A stretch of 64,000 bases of DNA from Lachnospiraceae bacterium (GTDB taxonomy: Bacteria; Bacillota; Clostridia; Oscillospirales; CAG-272). Below are positions 1 to 8,315 of this stretch, in pieces; positions within the stretch are counted from its first letter, which is position 1, and each line of letters opens with the position of its first letter. The position numbers and the translations under genes were made by a program. The DNA is taken from positions 1-64,000 of the forward strand of contig JAKSPT010000013.1 in assembly GCA_024404495.1 (NCBI GenBank), read 5' to 3'. The notes beneath the pieces were generated by a model. The model had not been told where the DNA came from. It did no database searches and saw nothing but the letters and a program-made list of their open reading frames with translations.

Positions 1-2
1 CC

Positions 3-767
3 GTCACGGCAAAGAACGTCGAAAAGGCGGCGTACGGCAAAGTATCCCTGCCCCTCCGTGCCTCCTTCCGTGACGCCGCGAGACAGATGGTGAAGCCGGT
101 ATATTCCCCGGTCCCGGTCTTTCAGGAAAGCATCGGGCAGAACTGGGGCTACACGCTCTACGTCCATACCCTTCACGACACCTTCCGCGAACGTACTCTG
201 ACCGCCGAAACGATCCACGACCGCGCGATCTTTTTCCTCGACGGTGAGAAATTCGGGACGTGGGAACGCAGCCGCAAGGAAGACCCGATCGTTCTGCCCG
301 AAAAGCACGCGGAGACCGAAACGCTCGAAATCCTCGTCGAGAATATGGGCAGGACCAACTACGGTCCGTATCTGCGCGACCGCAAGGGGATCACCGGCGT
401 CCGGTTCGCCTTCCGTTTCATCTTCGGATGGGAGATCTACCCCCTCGAAATGACCGCGGAGGAGCTTTCAAGGATCGAATACCGTCCGGGAGAGGGCGGC
501 ACCGACGAGCCGACCTTCTTCAAGGGGACGCTTTCGATCGAAGGAAAGCCGAAGGACACCTTCCTCCGCCTTGACGGATTCCGCCACGGCTTCGTTTCGG
601 TAAACGGCGTCAACCTCGGACGGTACTATAACGACGCGGGTCCCCAGAAAACGCTCTACTGCCCCGCTCCCTTCCTTAACGAAGGGGACAACGAGATCGT
701 CGTCTTCGAGACCGACGGCACCGACCGCACGGAGATCGTCTTTACCGATACCCCCGATCTCGGATAA
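3..767 (+). CDS. GH35 beta-galactosidase, C-terminal part (5' truncated by window)
   Basis: The reading frame is already open at the window edge, so only the last 254 or so residues are present and the catalytic barrel is missing. What remains resembles the C-terminal beta-sandwich domains of GH35 beta-galactosidases: a segment of the type PVxxFxExxGQNWGYTLY near the start, and the closing jelly-roll motif GFRHGFVSVNGVNLGRY followed by GPQKTLYCPAPFLNEGDNE. In the family these domains pack against the barrel and complete the galactoside pocket. No signal peptide can be judged. The gene ends before a short hairpin-rich spacer and has no visible operon partner in the window. The family call is secure; the substrate is inferred only from the family. 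Confidence 0.85.
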   Translation, partial: VTAKNVEKAAYGKVSLPLRASFRDAARQMVKPVYSPVPVFQESIGQNWGYTLYVHTLHDTFRERTLTAETIHDRAIFFLDGEKFGTWERSRKEDPIVLPEKHAETETLEILVENMGRTNYGPYLRDRKGITGVRFAFRFIFGWEIYPLEMTAEELSRIEYRPGEGGTDEPTFFKGTLSIEGKPKDTFLRLDGFRHGFVSVNGVNLGRYYNDAGPQKTLYCPAPFLNEGDNEIVVFETDGTDRTEIVFTDTPDLG

Positions 768-880
768 AAGGTCGGAAAAAACGAAAACGCGCCGTTTTCG
801 GACGCGTTCCTGCGGCGGTTCCCGCCGTCAGCACCGATTGTTCATCAGCCCCGTTTCCGGGGAGAAAGGTTGGTCATCGC

Positions 881-1318
881 ATGGATGAAGTCATCGCCCG
901 CAAAAGCAAAAAGGCAGGCGTCTGGATCAGCGCCGTCACGCTCGTTATCGGAGGGATCCTGGTCTTTGAGCTCGTCAGATACAACGTGATCGGTATGCTC
1001 GCTTTCATGATCGTTTCGGCTTTCGCGATCATCGCGGACGTTCTGTATATGAAGACCCCGAACGAGATCGTCACGGTTTACGACGGGCATTCCGTCCTGC
1101 TTCCGAAAAACGAGCTCGTTTTCCCCGGGGATATTCTGGAGGTTAAAGTCAGACGCACCCTCGACAGCGTTCCGGCTTTGAATTTCGGTACCGTCACCGT
1201 CCGGACCGCCTCGAAAACCTACCGGCTGTTCTTCGTGGACGACTTCCGGGAAACCGCGGAGGTGCTCCGCGATATGGCAGAAAAAGAGACGCCCGTGCGG
1301 ACCGAAAAGAAAGACTGA
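881..1318 (+). CDS. Small two-helix membrane protein with a C-terminal soluble domain
   Basis: This 145-aa protein starts at an ATG about 10 bases after a GGAGAAAGG ribosome site. Residues 12-28 and 33-53 are hydrophobic and look like a transmembrane hairpin. The remainder (about 56-130) alternates short strands, with runs such as EIVTVYDGHSVLLPKNELVFPGD and a threonine-rich segment ending in FFVDDFRETAEVL; this is reminiscent of small bacterial PH-like domains carried behind two helices, but I do not recognise a named family. The tail is charged and probably disordered. It appears monocistronic, between the GH35 gene and a convergent terminator. Function unknown. Confidence 0.7.
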   Translation: MDEVIARKSKKAGVWISAVTLVIGGILVFELVRYNVIGMLAFMIVSAFAIIADVLYMKTPNEIVTVYDGHSVLLPKNELVFPGDILEVKVRRTLDSVPALNFGTVTVRTASKTYRLFFVDDFRETAEVLRDMAEKETPVRTEKKD

Positions 1319-1414
1319 TCCGGAGAGCGGAAGACCCGGACAATTTTACTTTCGTCAAAGTGAAAAACGGAGAATCGTTCAGCGAAGAATAATACCCGTT
1401 ACGCCGAACCGAAA

Positions 1415-1464
1415 AAGCCCCGCCGAAGAATGAAAAATCCTTTTCGGCGGGGTTTCCTTTTTTT
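1415..1464. terminator. Intrinsic terminator between convergent genes
   Basis: A 13-bp stem with a GC-rich core (CCCCGCCGAA at 1418-1427 pairing with 1443-1452) is followed by TTTCCTTTTTTT on the plus strand. It serves the small membrane protein gene, and the A-run on its left side lets it also act for the minus-strand DUF4956 gene. Confidence 0.85.
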
Positions 1465-1484
1465 GATTTTTCGTGCGCGTTCCG

Positions 1485-2174
1485 TCAGTCTGCCGTGGGC
1501 ATTTCGTACTCGTAGAGAGTGAGGGAGACCGAGAGGTTGCCGTTGCGCTCGCGGATCTTATCGAGCAGTTCCTTTTTCTTTCCCGCGTCCTTCAGCGTCA
1601 GACGGTAGTTCAGCTCGAACAGCGAGCCGAAATCAACGGTACGCATCTTGCGCAGCACCCACGCGGAGGCGTATTCGTTCAGAATATCGTCGAGCAGACC
1701 CTCGAAATTCAGATTCTCGGGGACGGTGACCTTCAGGTTGACGGTGTCCTTTCCGTAAGCCGCGAAATTCAGCTTATGGAGCACGAGCAGGATCGCGCCG
1801 AGGAGGATCGTGAAAAGAACGGCGTAGGCGATGTATCCCATCCCGCAGGCAACTCCGACGGAGACCGCGAAGAAGAGGTAAACGAGGTCCTTCGTGTCGG
1901 TGAGGTTGCTCTTGAAGCGGATCAGCGCGAAGGCGCCGCCGAGCGAAAGCGCTCTCGCCACGCTGTTGCCGATCAGCAGGATCACGATGGCGACGATCGC
2001 GGGCATCGTAACGAGCGAGATCATAAAGGACTGGAGGTAGCCCTCCTTCTTATGCGCCAGCATAAAGCAGCAGGCGATACCGAGCCCGAGCACGATCGCG
2101 GAGGCGAAAATGATCAGGACGTTGACGACGGAAAGGCTCTGCCCCACCGCACTGGAAAATAACTTGTCAAGCAT
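1485..2174 (-). CDS. DUF4956 membrane protein
   Basis: The 229-aa product has four hydrophobic segments in its first 150 residues and a soluble C-terminal domain (about 150-229). The hallmark of DUF4956 is visible around residues 75-110: ARALSLGGAFALIRFKS followed by TDTKDLVYLFFAVSVGVACG. DUF4956 proteins are usually encoded beside VTC-domain polyphosphate polymerases, as here: the VTC gene lies 23 bases upstream on the same strand. The pair probably forms one transcript from the promoter at 3013-3041. The biochemical role is not established; the context suggests a membrane partner of the VTC protein. Confidence 0.88.
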   Translation of the reverse strand: MLDKLFSSAVGQSLSVVNVLIIFASAIVLGLGIACCFMLAHKKEGYLQSFMISLVTMPAIVAIVILLIGNSVARALSLGGAFALIRFKSNLTDTKDLVYLFFAVSVGVACGMGYIAYAVLFTILLGAILLVLHKLNFAAYGKDTVNLKVTVPENLNFEGLLDDILNEYASAWVLRKMRTVDFGSLFELNYRLTLKDAGKKKELLDKIRERNGNLSVSLTLYEYEMPTAD

Positions 2175-2197
2175 GGTTCGTTCTCCTGTATGATGTA

Positions 2198-2986
2198 TTA
2201 TTGACGGTATGCCGCAAGCCCCGAAAGGCTTTTCCGGATCTTTTCCCCCGAGGGAATGCCCGTCTGAAAGACTTCAAACGCTTTGCCCACCTTGGAAAAA
2301 CTCGTCTGTCTGATCTCAAGCTCCGAAAGCGCGGACGTGAGCCACAGCGGCAGCGCCGACGAGATCTTGGTCTCCATCAGCCACATTCCGTCGGGCAGAA
2401 GCTGTACACAGTCGGGGTCCTCGGTCAGAGAAAAGCCGTCCTTTTCGGAGGCGCGGATGTTTTTATCAAAGGTGATGCGGAACTCCCGGTCGTCCTTCGC
2501 AAAAAGCGCGACGCGGTCGTAAGCGACGTAATAGACCGGCCGGGCGCCCTCGTTGACTTCAAGGAACCGTGCGATCTCCCGCAAGACCTGCTTTTTCATA
2601 AAGCCCTTTTCCACGTCCTTTGCCTCGGGAAACGCTCCGGTTTCCAGAAACGCGGTCAGCTCGGCGCGTTTCAGTGAGGCGCGGCGCTTGTTCACGACGC
2701 CGCCGATCTTCTTTTTCAGCTCGAAAAAGACCGTACCGTCCTCCGCGGGGTCGGGATAATAGGAGCGGACGCGGAGCTTTTCCTTATAATACGGCTTCGC
2801 GAGCGAATTCAGCAGGATGCGGTGGTCGGGCGTGTCGAAATACTCGTTGTAAAGCGGGTAGCTCTTTCCGTCCACGCAGTAAGGATCGGGCTCGGTATAG
2901 GGTGCGATCCGTTCGGTCAGCGCCCGATACTGCCTTTCGGTCAGATAATATTTGGTCTCGTACCGCTTGAAGGTCTCTATGATCAA
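2198..2986 (-). CDS. VTC-domain polyphosphate polymerase family protein
   Basis: This 262-aa protein matches the VTC domain: an N-terminal FKRYETKYYL segment, YFDTPDHRILLNSL near residue 50, the basic LRVRSYY and FFELKKKIGGVVNKRR strands that line the triphosphate tunnel, and a late acidic strand ending in WLMETKIS. VTC domains of the CYTH/tunnel-metalloenzyme type make or handle polyphosphate. The start is TTG (codons TTG ATC ATA); AGGAGG lies about 11 bases upstream and no ATG fits. It is the first gene of a bicistron with the DUF4956 gene. The family is secure; polymerase activity in this clade is inferred. Confidence 0.88.
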   Translation of the reverse strand: MIIETFKRYETKYYLTERQYRALTERIAPYTEPDPYCVDGKSYPLYNEYFDTPDHRILLNSLAKPYYKEKLRVRSYYPDPAEDGTVFFELKKKIGGVVNKRRASLKRAELTAFLETGAFPEAKDVEKGFMKKQVLREIARFLEVNEGARPVYYVAYDRVALFAKDDREFRITFDKNIRASEKDGFSLTEDPDCVQLLPDGMWLMETKISSALPLWLTSALSELEIRQTSFSKVGKAFEVFQTGIPSGEKIRKSLSGLAAYRQ

Positions 2987-3012
2987 AGGCAGCCCCTCCT
3001 TCCTCTCTTTTT

Positions 3013-3041
3013 ATTGTACCATACCGGGAGAGGAAAAACAA
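3013..3041 (-). promoter_or_regulatory. Sigma-A promoter for the VTC/DUF4956 operon
   Basis: On the minus strand TTGTTT (3036-3041) and TACAAT (3013-3018) are separated by 17 bases. Transcription would begin about 20 bases upstream of the TTG start codon, leaving just room for the AGGAGG ribosome site. Confidence 0.75.
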
Positions 3042-3098
3042 GTCCTTTTTTGTCGGGCACCTGATTTTCTTGTAAAAAAAGAGTGAATACTGCCCGGA

Positions 3099-3959
3099 TC
3101 ATTCGCTTTTTTCCCCGTATCCCGTCTTTTTCCGGTACAGGAACACGTTCAGCTCGGCGCCGAGGAGCAGGATCAGCATACTCATATACAGCCAGAGCAT
3201 AAAGAGGATCACGGCGGTAAGGCTGCCGTAGATCAGCGAATAGTGGGCGAAGTGATCGACGTAGAGCGAGTACGCCCACGAATAGAGCACCCATCCCGCG
3301 CCCGCCGCGGCTGCGCCGGGAAAATGGTCGCGCAGACGCATTCCCGAGCCCTTCGGGGAAAGGGCGCGGAAGAGCGCGAGGAAGACGACCGAAAGGAAGA
3401 GATAGAAGATCAGCCCGCGCAGGTCGATCAGCGTCTCGCCGAACAGCGACCGGATATGCGTGATCCGCACGAAAAGATCCCACAGCCGCCCGCCGAACGG
3501 CAGAAGCAGCACGGTGACGAGCAGGAGCAGAATGAAGATCAAAGTGAGAAGGAAGGATTTCAGATACCGGTCGAAGAAGGTGATCTTGAGACGGCTGCCG
3601 TAAACGAGACGGATCCCGTCGGCGACCGAACGGATCCCGGCGGAAGCCGACCAGAGCAGCAGAACCGCCGTCAGCGAGATCAGCGGGACGCCCGAGGCGT
3701 AAAGCTCGCTGATGACAGACGCGGCAAGGGCGTGCACCTGCGTCGGCAGGACCCCGAGGGCACGGGAAAGAAGCTCCGCCGCGTCGAGCGGGAGAAAGAA
3801 GCGGAGCAGGGTCAGAAGGAACATTAAAAACGGGATCGCCGAGATGCAGATGAAAAAGGACGCCTGCGCGGCGTAGGCGTAAACGTTGTCGCGGTTGATC
3901 TTATCCATGACGACGCGCGCCTTGTGCAGAACGGCTTTCGCCTTTTCACTTTTCTTCAA
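3099..3959 (-). CDS. YihY/BrkB-family inner membrane protein
   Basis: The 286-aa product has about six transmembrane segments after a basic N-terminus (KKSEKAKAVLHKARVVMDKI). The family pattern is recognisable: YAAQASFFICISAIPFLMFLLTL near residue 35, WSASAGIRSVADGIRLVYG near 135, and the late WVLYSWAYSLYVDHFAHYSLIYGSLTAVILFMLWLYMS stretch. YihY proteins were once annotated as ribonuclease BN but are integral membrane proteins of uncertain transport function. The start is TTG at 3959 behind a strong GAGGAGGGAAGG ribosome site. It follows the lipid kinase gene on the same strand with a hairpin between them. Confidence 0.9.
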   Translation of the reverse strand: MKKSEKAKAVLHKARVVMDKINRDNVYAYAAQASFFICISAIPFLMFLLTLLRFFLPLDAAELLSRALGVLPTQVHALAASVISELYASGVPLISLTAVLLLWSASAGIRSVADGIRLVYGSRLKITFFDRYLKSFLLTLIFILLLLVTVLLLPFGGRLWDLFVRITHIRSLFGETLIDLRGLIFYLFLSVVFLALFRALSPKGSGMRLRDHFPGAAAAGAGWVLYSWAYSLYVDHFAHYSLIYGSLTAVILFMLWLYMSMLILLLGAELNVFLYRKKTGYGEKSE

Positions 3960-3977
3960 ATCCTTCCCTCCTCTCCG

Positions 3978-4006
3978 TAAAAGGGCACCGATCGGAAACC
4001 GGTGCC
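3978..4006 (-). terminator. Probable weak terminator after the lipid kinase gene
   Basis: A 7-bp GC-rich stem (3984-3990 with 4000-4006) precedes a short CTTTT on the minus strand. The T-run is brief, so some read-through into the YihY gene is likely. Confidence 0.5.
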
Positions 4007-4016
4007 GCCGTTACGT

Positions 4017-4922
4017 TTATTTTACGAATATTTCGACCGCGCGATGCAGATTTTTCACGGTCACGTCGGTCAGATCCCCGGCAAACTCGCCGTCGTTGCA
4101 CCACGCGAGGGGCTCGGTCGAGCGGATGCGGGCATAGGAGGTCTGCGCGAAAACGATCTGCTCTCCGTCGAAATCCCCGGTGCGCATCATATCCAGATCC
4201 TTCTGGATCTCCACGAGATTCTGCGGCGCGCGGATGAGCATCAGCTCGAATTTTCCGTCCCCGAGCGCGACGTGATCGGACGGCAGCTTGAAAATCCCGC
4301 CGATCGAGGTGGTGTTCGAGACCGAGCCGAAGATATAGTCTCCCTCGACCGCCCCGCCGTCATACTCCACGCTCACGTGATAGACCTTTCCGAGATCGGA
4401 GATCTCCTTCGCCCCCTCGAGAACGTAGGCAAGATGACCGAGCACGTTTTTCGTGTTCTGATCCGCCGAATAGGAGGCACGGGTAAAGATACCGAACGAA
4501 GCGATATACGTAAAGAAACGGTTCCCGAACGAACCGATATCCACCTCGGCGGTTCTGTCTTCCTTCAGGGAACGGAGGATCGAAGGGATATCCTTCGGAA
4601 TCCCGACCGTGGCGGCAAAATCGTTCGTCGTGCCCGCGGGAATATAGCAGAGTTTCGGCTTTTTTTCAAGGTTTTCTGCGGTCAGCACGCCCGAGATCGT
4701 CTCGTTCAGCGTGCCGTCCCCGCCGAGGCAGGCGATGACCTCGCTGTCGGAAGCGTATTTCGCGGCGGCAAGCGTCGCCTCGCCGCGGCAGGTCGTGATA
4801 TGAAGGCGGTTGGAATAGCCCGCCTGCTGCAGCGCGTTTTCCACGTCAAAAAGGATCTGCTTCCCTCTCGCCTTTCCGGCGACGGGATTCAGGATCAGAG
4901 TTGCGATACGGTCAGAAAGCAT
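4017..4922 (-). CDS. Diacylglycerol kinase-family lipid kinase (YegS/DgkB type)
   Basis: The 301-aa protein carries the DAGK catalytic signature: an N-terminal LILNPVAGKARGKQ strand, the nucleotide-binding GGDGTLNE loop near residue 67, PAGTTNDFA near 95, and a C-terminal beta-sandwich with LPSDHVALGDGKFELMLI. These soluble kinases phosphorylate diacylglycerol or related lipids at the membrane face and feed phosphatidic acid back into lipid synthesis. A TATAAT box at 4960-4965 on the minus strand is a possible -10 element but lacks a good -35. The family is clear; the exact lipid substrate is not. Confidence 0.9.
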   Translation of the reverse strand: MLSDRIATLILNPVAGKARGKQILFDVENALQQAGYSNRLHITTCRGEATLAAAKYASDSEVIACLGGDGTLNETISGVLTAENLEKKPKLCYIPAGTTNDFAATVGIPKDIPSILRSLKEDRTAEVDIGSFGNRFFTYIASFGIFTRASYSADQNTKNVLGHLAYVLEGAKEISDLGKVYHVSVEYDGGAVEGDYIFGSVSNTTSIGGIFKLPSDHVALGDGKFELMLIRAPQNLVEIQKDLDMMRTGDFDGEQIVFAQTSYARIRSTEPLAWCNDGEFAGDLTDVTVKNLHRAVEIFVK

Positions 4923-5091
4923 ATTTCAGCACCGAAGCCTTTCCGGAACGTTTTTTCCTATTATACAGAATCCGGAGCGTTTTTTCCTTATGAAAGCGAA
5001 ACTTTTTTATTAACGTATCGTAACAATCCCGATTCTTTCCGGCACTCCCGATAGAAATCAACCGTTTTTTATGAAAATATTCAAAAATGCC

Positions 5092-5120
5092 TTGTCAAAC
5101 GCTTTATTCTGTGTTATACT
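5092..5120 (+). promoter_or_regulatory. Promoter of the corrinoid methyltransferase operon
   Basis: TTGTCA (5092-5097) and TATACT (5115-5120) are 17 bases apart, with an extended TGT just before the -10. The predicted leader is only about 36 bases, too short for a cobalamin riboswitch. An AAAGGAG ribosome site precedes the first start codon. Confidence 0.85.
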
Positions 5121-5162
5121 GAACAAAATACCGGCAGTCTTTCCAAGCGAAAGGAGTTCTCT

Positions 5163-6137
5163 ATGAAACCGATGACCCATAAGGAGCGTGCGATCGCGGC
5201 GCTGACAAGACAGATCCCCGACCGCGTCCCGACCTTTGAACTGGAATATCAGCTTGCCGAGGTCATGTTCGGCAAGTCCATCGTCCCCCCGGCACTCTGG
5301 GGCAATAATATGTATAAGCTCTCTCCCCTCGAAAAGAGCCGTGCCATCCGCGAAATGGCGGAATATCAGGCATACGTCTACGGAGAGCTTGATTACTCCA
5401 TCATCCCGCTGAACGCCATCGGCGATTTCAGCAATCCGAAGAAGCTCCCGCCCGAAATGATCGAGTATATCAACGACCTTGCCGACGTCACGAACCACGA
5501 GGTGATGTTCACCTTTCACGGCGACGGCACCTTCGCGATCCCGGACGGCAACCAGATGTACGACTTCGCCTACCGCATCGCCGACGATCCCGATTCGGTC
5601 CACGCGCAGGCGGAAGCGATGGCGAATTACGCGATCGAAAGAAACAAATCCTTCGCCGAGGCGGGCGTCGAATCGCTGATCCTCTGCTCGGACTACTGCT
5701 ACAACAGCGGTCCCTTCCTCTCCCCCGCGATGTTCGCCGAATTCATTCAGCCCTATCTTTACAAGATCATCAAATCCGCGCGCGAAAACGGACAGTACAC
5801 CATCAAGCACACCGACGGCAACATCATGCCGATCCTCGATATGATGGTGGAGTGCAACCCGCACGCGATCCATTCCCTCGACCCGATGGCGGGCGTCGAT
5901 ATCCGCGAGGTCAAGCGTCTCTACGGAGACCGCGTCTGCCTCTGCGGCAACGTCCACTGCGCGGCGATGCAGACCGGTACCGACGAGGACGTCCGCAACA
6001 GCGCGATGTACTGCCTCACCTACGGCAAACCGAACGGCGGTTACTTCTTCTGCACCAGCAACGTTCCCTTCCGCGGCATGCCGCCGGAACGCTACCGGAT
6101 GATCCTCGATATCTGGAAACAGAATCGGGATTATTGA
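5163..6137 (+). CDS. UroD-fold corrinoid methyltransferase (MtaA/CmuA-like)
   Basis: This 324-aa protein belongs to the uroporphyrinogen-decarboxylase superfamily branch that moves methyl groups to or from corrinoid proteins. It starts MKPMTHKERAIAALTRQIPDRVPTFE, the usual opening of this branch. The C-terminal half has an IKHTDGNIMPILDMM segment, GDRVCLCGNVHC, TGTDEDVRNS and a final FFCTSN. Typical MtaA/MtbA proteins use HxC plus a late Cys to hold zinc; here the first motif reads HTD, so the ligand set is altered. Its corrinoid partner is encoded 36 bases downstream, which supports methyl transfer rather than heme synthesis. The methyl donor cannot be told from sequence. Confidence 0.88.
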   Translation: MKPMTHKERAIAALTRQIPDRVPTFELEYQLAEVMFGKSIVPPALWGNNMYKLSPLEKSRAIREMAEYQAYVYGELDYSIIPLNAIGDFSNPKKLPPEMIEYINDLADVTNHEVMFTFHGDGTFAIPDGNQMYDFAYRIADDPDSVHAQAEAMANYAIERNKSFAEAGVESLILCSDYCYNSGPFLSPAMFAEFIQPYLYKIIKSARENGQYTIKHTDGNIMPILDMMVECNPHAIHSLDPMAGVDIREVKRLYGDRVCLCGNVHCAAMQTGTDEDVRNSAMYCLTYGKPNGGYFFCTSNVPFRGMPPERYRMILDIWKQNRDY

Positions 6138-6173
6138 TACAGAAAATAATTTTCCCAAAAGGAGAAAATGATT

Positions 6174-6803
6174 ATGGAACTCAAAACCATTTCCGAAAAT
6201 CTTCAGATCGGCAAGGCAAAGATCGTCAAGGAGCTCTGCCAGCAGGCGCTTGACGAGGGGATCCCCGCAAAGACCATTTTAAGCGAAGGTCTCCTCGACG
6301 GTATGAACATCATCGGTGAAAAATTCAAGAACAACGAAATCTTCGTTCCCGAGGTCCTCATCGCCGCACGCGCGATGAATATGGGCGTCGCGGTCCTGAA
6401 GCCCCATCTGCTCGAAGAGGGCGTCAAGGCGACCGGCAAGGTCTGCATCGGCACCGTCAAGGGTGACCTGCACGACATCGGCAAGAACCTCGTCAAGATG
6501 ATGATGGAGGGCAAGGGCCTTGAGGTCATCGACCTCGGCACCGACGTCGCTCCCGAGACCTTCGTGCAGACCGCGATCGAGCAGGGCTGCAAGGTCATCT
6601 GCTGCTCCGCTCTTCTGACCACCACGATGGGCGTCATGGGTGAGGTCGTCAAGGCGGTCGAGGCCGCAGGCAAGAAGGGCGAGATCAAGGTCATGATCGG
6701 CGGCGCTCCCGTTACCGAGGAATTCCGCAATCAGATCGGTGCGGACGCCTACACCTCCGACGCAACGAGCGCCGCGGAAAAAGCCGTGGAGTTCTGCGCG
6801 TAA
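6174..6803 (+). CDS. Corrinoid (B12-binding) protein of a methyltransferase system
   Basis: The 209-aa product has the two domains of MtaC/MtbC/MttC-type proteins: a helical cap (about 1-85, with LLDGMNIIGEKFKNNEIFVPEVL) and a Rossmann-like B12-binding domain with GTVKGDLHDIGKN, in which His100 of D-x-H-x-x-G is the predicted lower cobalt ligand. It shuttles the methyl group between the methyltransferases encoded on either side. AAAAGGAG lies 9 bases before the ATG at 6174; an in-frame ATG at 6168 is only 3 bases from that site and is less likely. The next gene starts 15 bases downstream. Confidence 0.95.
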   Translation: MELKTISENLQIGKAKIVKELCQQALDEGIPAKTILSEGLLDGMNIIGEKFKNNEIFVPEVLIAARAMNMGVAVLKPHLLEEGVKATGKVCIGTVKGDLHDIGKNLVKMMMEGKGLEVIDLGTDVAPETFVQTAIEQGCKVICCSALLTTTMGVMGEVVKAVEAAGKKGEIKVMIGGAPVTEEFRNQIGADAYTSDATSAAEKAVEFCA

Positions 6804-6818
6804 CCGAAAGGATCCCCT

Positions 6819-7685
6819 ATGGCAAAAAAGATCACACTGCTCGACGGTGCCGTCGGCACCGGTCTTTGGGAGATCGCCGAGAAAAACGGCGTGAAAAAGG
6901 TCCCCGTGTGGATCTATAACCTCGAGCAGCCCGATTTCGTTCGCTCCCTGCACAGAGCGTATCTGGAAGCCGGATCCGAAATGATCCTTTCCAACACCTT
7001 CGGCGCGAACGCCCCGTCGGTCGCGCGTGCCTCCTCTTACGACCCCGATACGGTCGTGGAAACCGGCGTGCGTCTGGCGAAGGAGGCGGCGGAAGGCACC
7101 TCCGTTCCGGTCGCGCTTGCCGCGGGACCGCTTTCCCAGCTGATGGAGCCGTGGGGCGATCTGACCGAGGAAGAGGTGAGAGACACCTACCTCCGTCACT
7201 TTGAAAGCGGCATGAAGGCGGGTGCGGACTGCGTTATGCTCCAGACCTTCATCGATATGGAAATGATGCGGGTCGCCGCCGAAGCCGCAAAGGAGTTCGG
7301 CGTTCCGGTCTTCTGCACCCTCACCTTTGAAAAGGTCGGAAAGACCATTATGGGCAACTCGGTCAAGGACGTCATCGACTGTCTGACGCCGATCGGCATC
7401 GACGGCATCGGCATGAACTGCTCGCTCGGTCCCGATCTCGCGGTCCCGGTGATAAAGGAATTTGCCGAAAAGACCTCGCTCCCGATCGTCTTCAAGCCGA
7501 ACGCGGGCAAGCCGATCCTTGCCGCCGACGGCACGGGCTCCGCTTCCTACGACGCGGAAGCCTTCGTAAGAGACATCCTCCCGGCACTTCCCTACGTCGA
7601 TATGATCGGCGGCTGCTGCGGCAGCAACGCGGACTATATCCGCGCGCTCCGTGAAGCGGTCAAAGCTTACGAGAAAACGAATTAA
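6819..7685 (+). CDS. Homocysteine S-methyltransferase-fold protein (MetH N-domain-like)
   Basis: This 288-aa protein corresponds to the isolated zinc barrel of methionine synthase. LLDGAVGTGL opens the barrel, SNTFGAN follows, and the three zinc cysteines are at C201 (GMNCSLGP) and C266/C267 (GGCCGSN), close to the positions known in MetH barrels. Members take a methyl group from methylcobalamin to homocysteine, or in anaerobes to or from other thiols. Coming straight after a corrinoid protein, it is the likely acceptor-side methyltransferase, which would make methionine. No folate-binding domain is present, so a full MetH cycle is not encoded here. Confidence 0.9.
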   Translation: MAKKITLLDGAVGTGLWEIAEKNGVKKVPVWIYNLEQPDFVRSLHRAYLEAGSEMILSNTFGANAPSVARASSYDPDTVVETGVRLAKEAAEGTSVPVALAAGPLSQLMEPWGDLTEEEVRDTYLRHFESGMKAGADCVMLQTFIDMEMMRVAAEAAKEFGVPVFCTLTFEKVGKTIMGNSVKDVIDCLTPIGIDGIGMNCSLGPDLAVPVIKEFAEKTSLPIVFKPNAGKPILAADGTGSASYDAEAFVRDILPALPYVDMIGGCCGSNADYIRALREAVKAYEKTN

Positions 7686-7692
7686 ACCTCGG

Positions 7693-7740
7693 AAAGGGGT
7701 GTTGAATATCTTTTTTCGGGTATTCGGCATCCCTTTTTCC
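7693..7740 (+). terminator. Intra-operon hairpin, probable attenuator
   Basis: A 16-bp stem (7693-7708 with 7721-7736, three G-U pairs) with a T-rich loop ends in a run of T before CC. It lies between the methyltransferase trio and the DUF2284/activase genes. No promoter is visible in the 25 bases after it, so it probably lets only part of the transcription through. Confidence 0.65.
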
Positions 7741-7765
7741 GTCATTACAGAATGGAGTTTTGATT

Positions 7766-8314
7766 ATGGATCAGAATCTCTGGATCAAAGCGGCGCTTGA
7801 CGCAGGGGCGACGAAGGCCGCCGTCATTTCCTCCGACACCGTCGTTACTTCCCGTTCCTTCCGCGATATCTGCGCCTCCAACGCCTGCGGCGGTTACGGC
7901 CGCTGTTGGATGTGTCCGCCCGACGTCGGCGACATCGACGTGCTGATGGCAAGCATCCGGAATTATTCCCACGGTTTACTGTTCCAGACGATCGCGGAGA
8001 TCGAGGACAGCTTTGACTTCGAGGGCATGGCGGAAGCCGGAAAGACTCACGCCGAGGTCTGCAAAAAAGTCAGAAAAGCGGCCAAAGCGATCTCCGATAA
8101 AATCCTGTTCCTCGGCGCGGGCGGATGCCGGATGTGCGAGCGCTGCGCCAAGCTCGATAACCTCCCCTGCCGTATGCCCGAAGAAGCGATGGCTTCGATG
8201 GAATCCTACGGCATCGACGTCTACAAGACCACCGAGCCGACCGGGCTGAAATACATCAACGGACAGAACACCGTGACCTATTTCGGTCTCGTTCTGTTCA
8301 ACGAAGAGGAATGA
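7766..8314 (+). CDS. DUF2284 cysteine-rich metal-binding protein
   Basis: The 182-aa product has two cysteine clusters: C36, C41, C47 and C50 within CASNACGGYGRCWMCPPDVG, and a second CRMCERCAKLDNLPC segment near residues 115-135. This is the DUF2284 pattern, thought to bind metal or iron-sulfur centres. DUF2284 genes often accompany corrinoid methyltransferases and their activases, as here, and may help in electron delivery or in the methyl-donor reaction; that role is inferred from context only. GGAG is 8 bases before the ATG. The activase gene starts one base after its stop codon. Confidence 0.87.
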   Translation: MDQNLWIKAALDAGATKAAVISSDTVVTSRSFRDICASNACGGYGRCWMCPPDVGDIDVLMASIRNYSHGLLFQTIAEIEDSFDFEGMAEAGKTHAEVCKKVRKAAKAISDKILFLGAGGCRMCERCAKLDNLPCRMPEEAMASMESYGIDVYKTTEPTGLKYINGQNTVTYFGLVLFNEEE

Positions 8315-8315
8315 A

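Noticed and set aside
4923..5162. Cobalamin riboswitch before the corrinoid operon
   Set aside because: Only about 36 bases lie between the predicted start of transcription and the first gene, and no B12-box-like sequence was seen.
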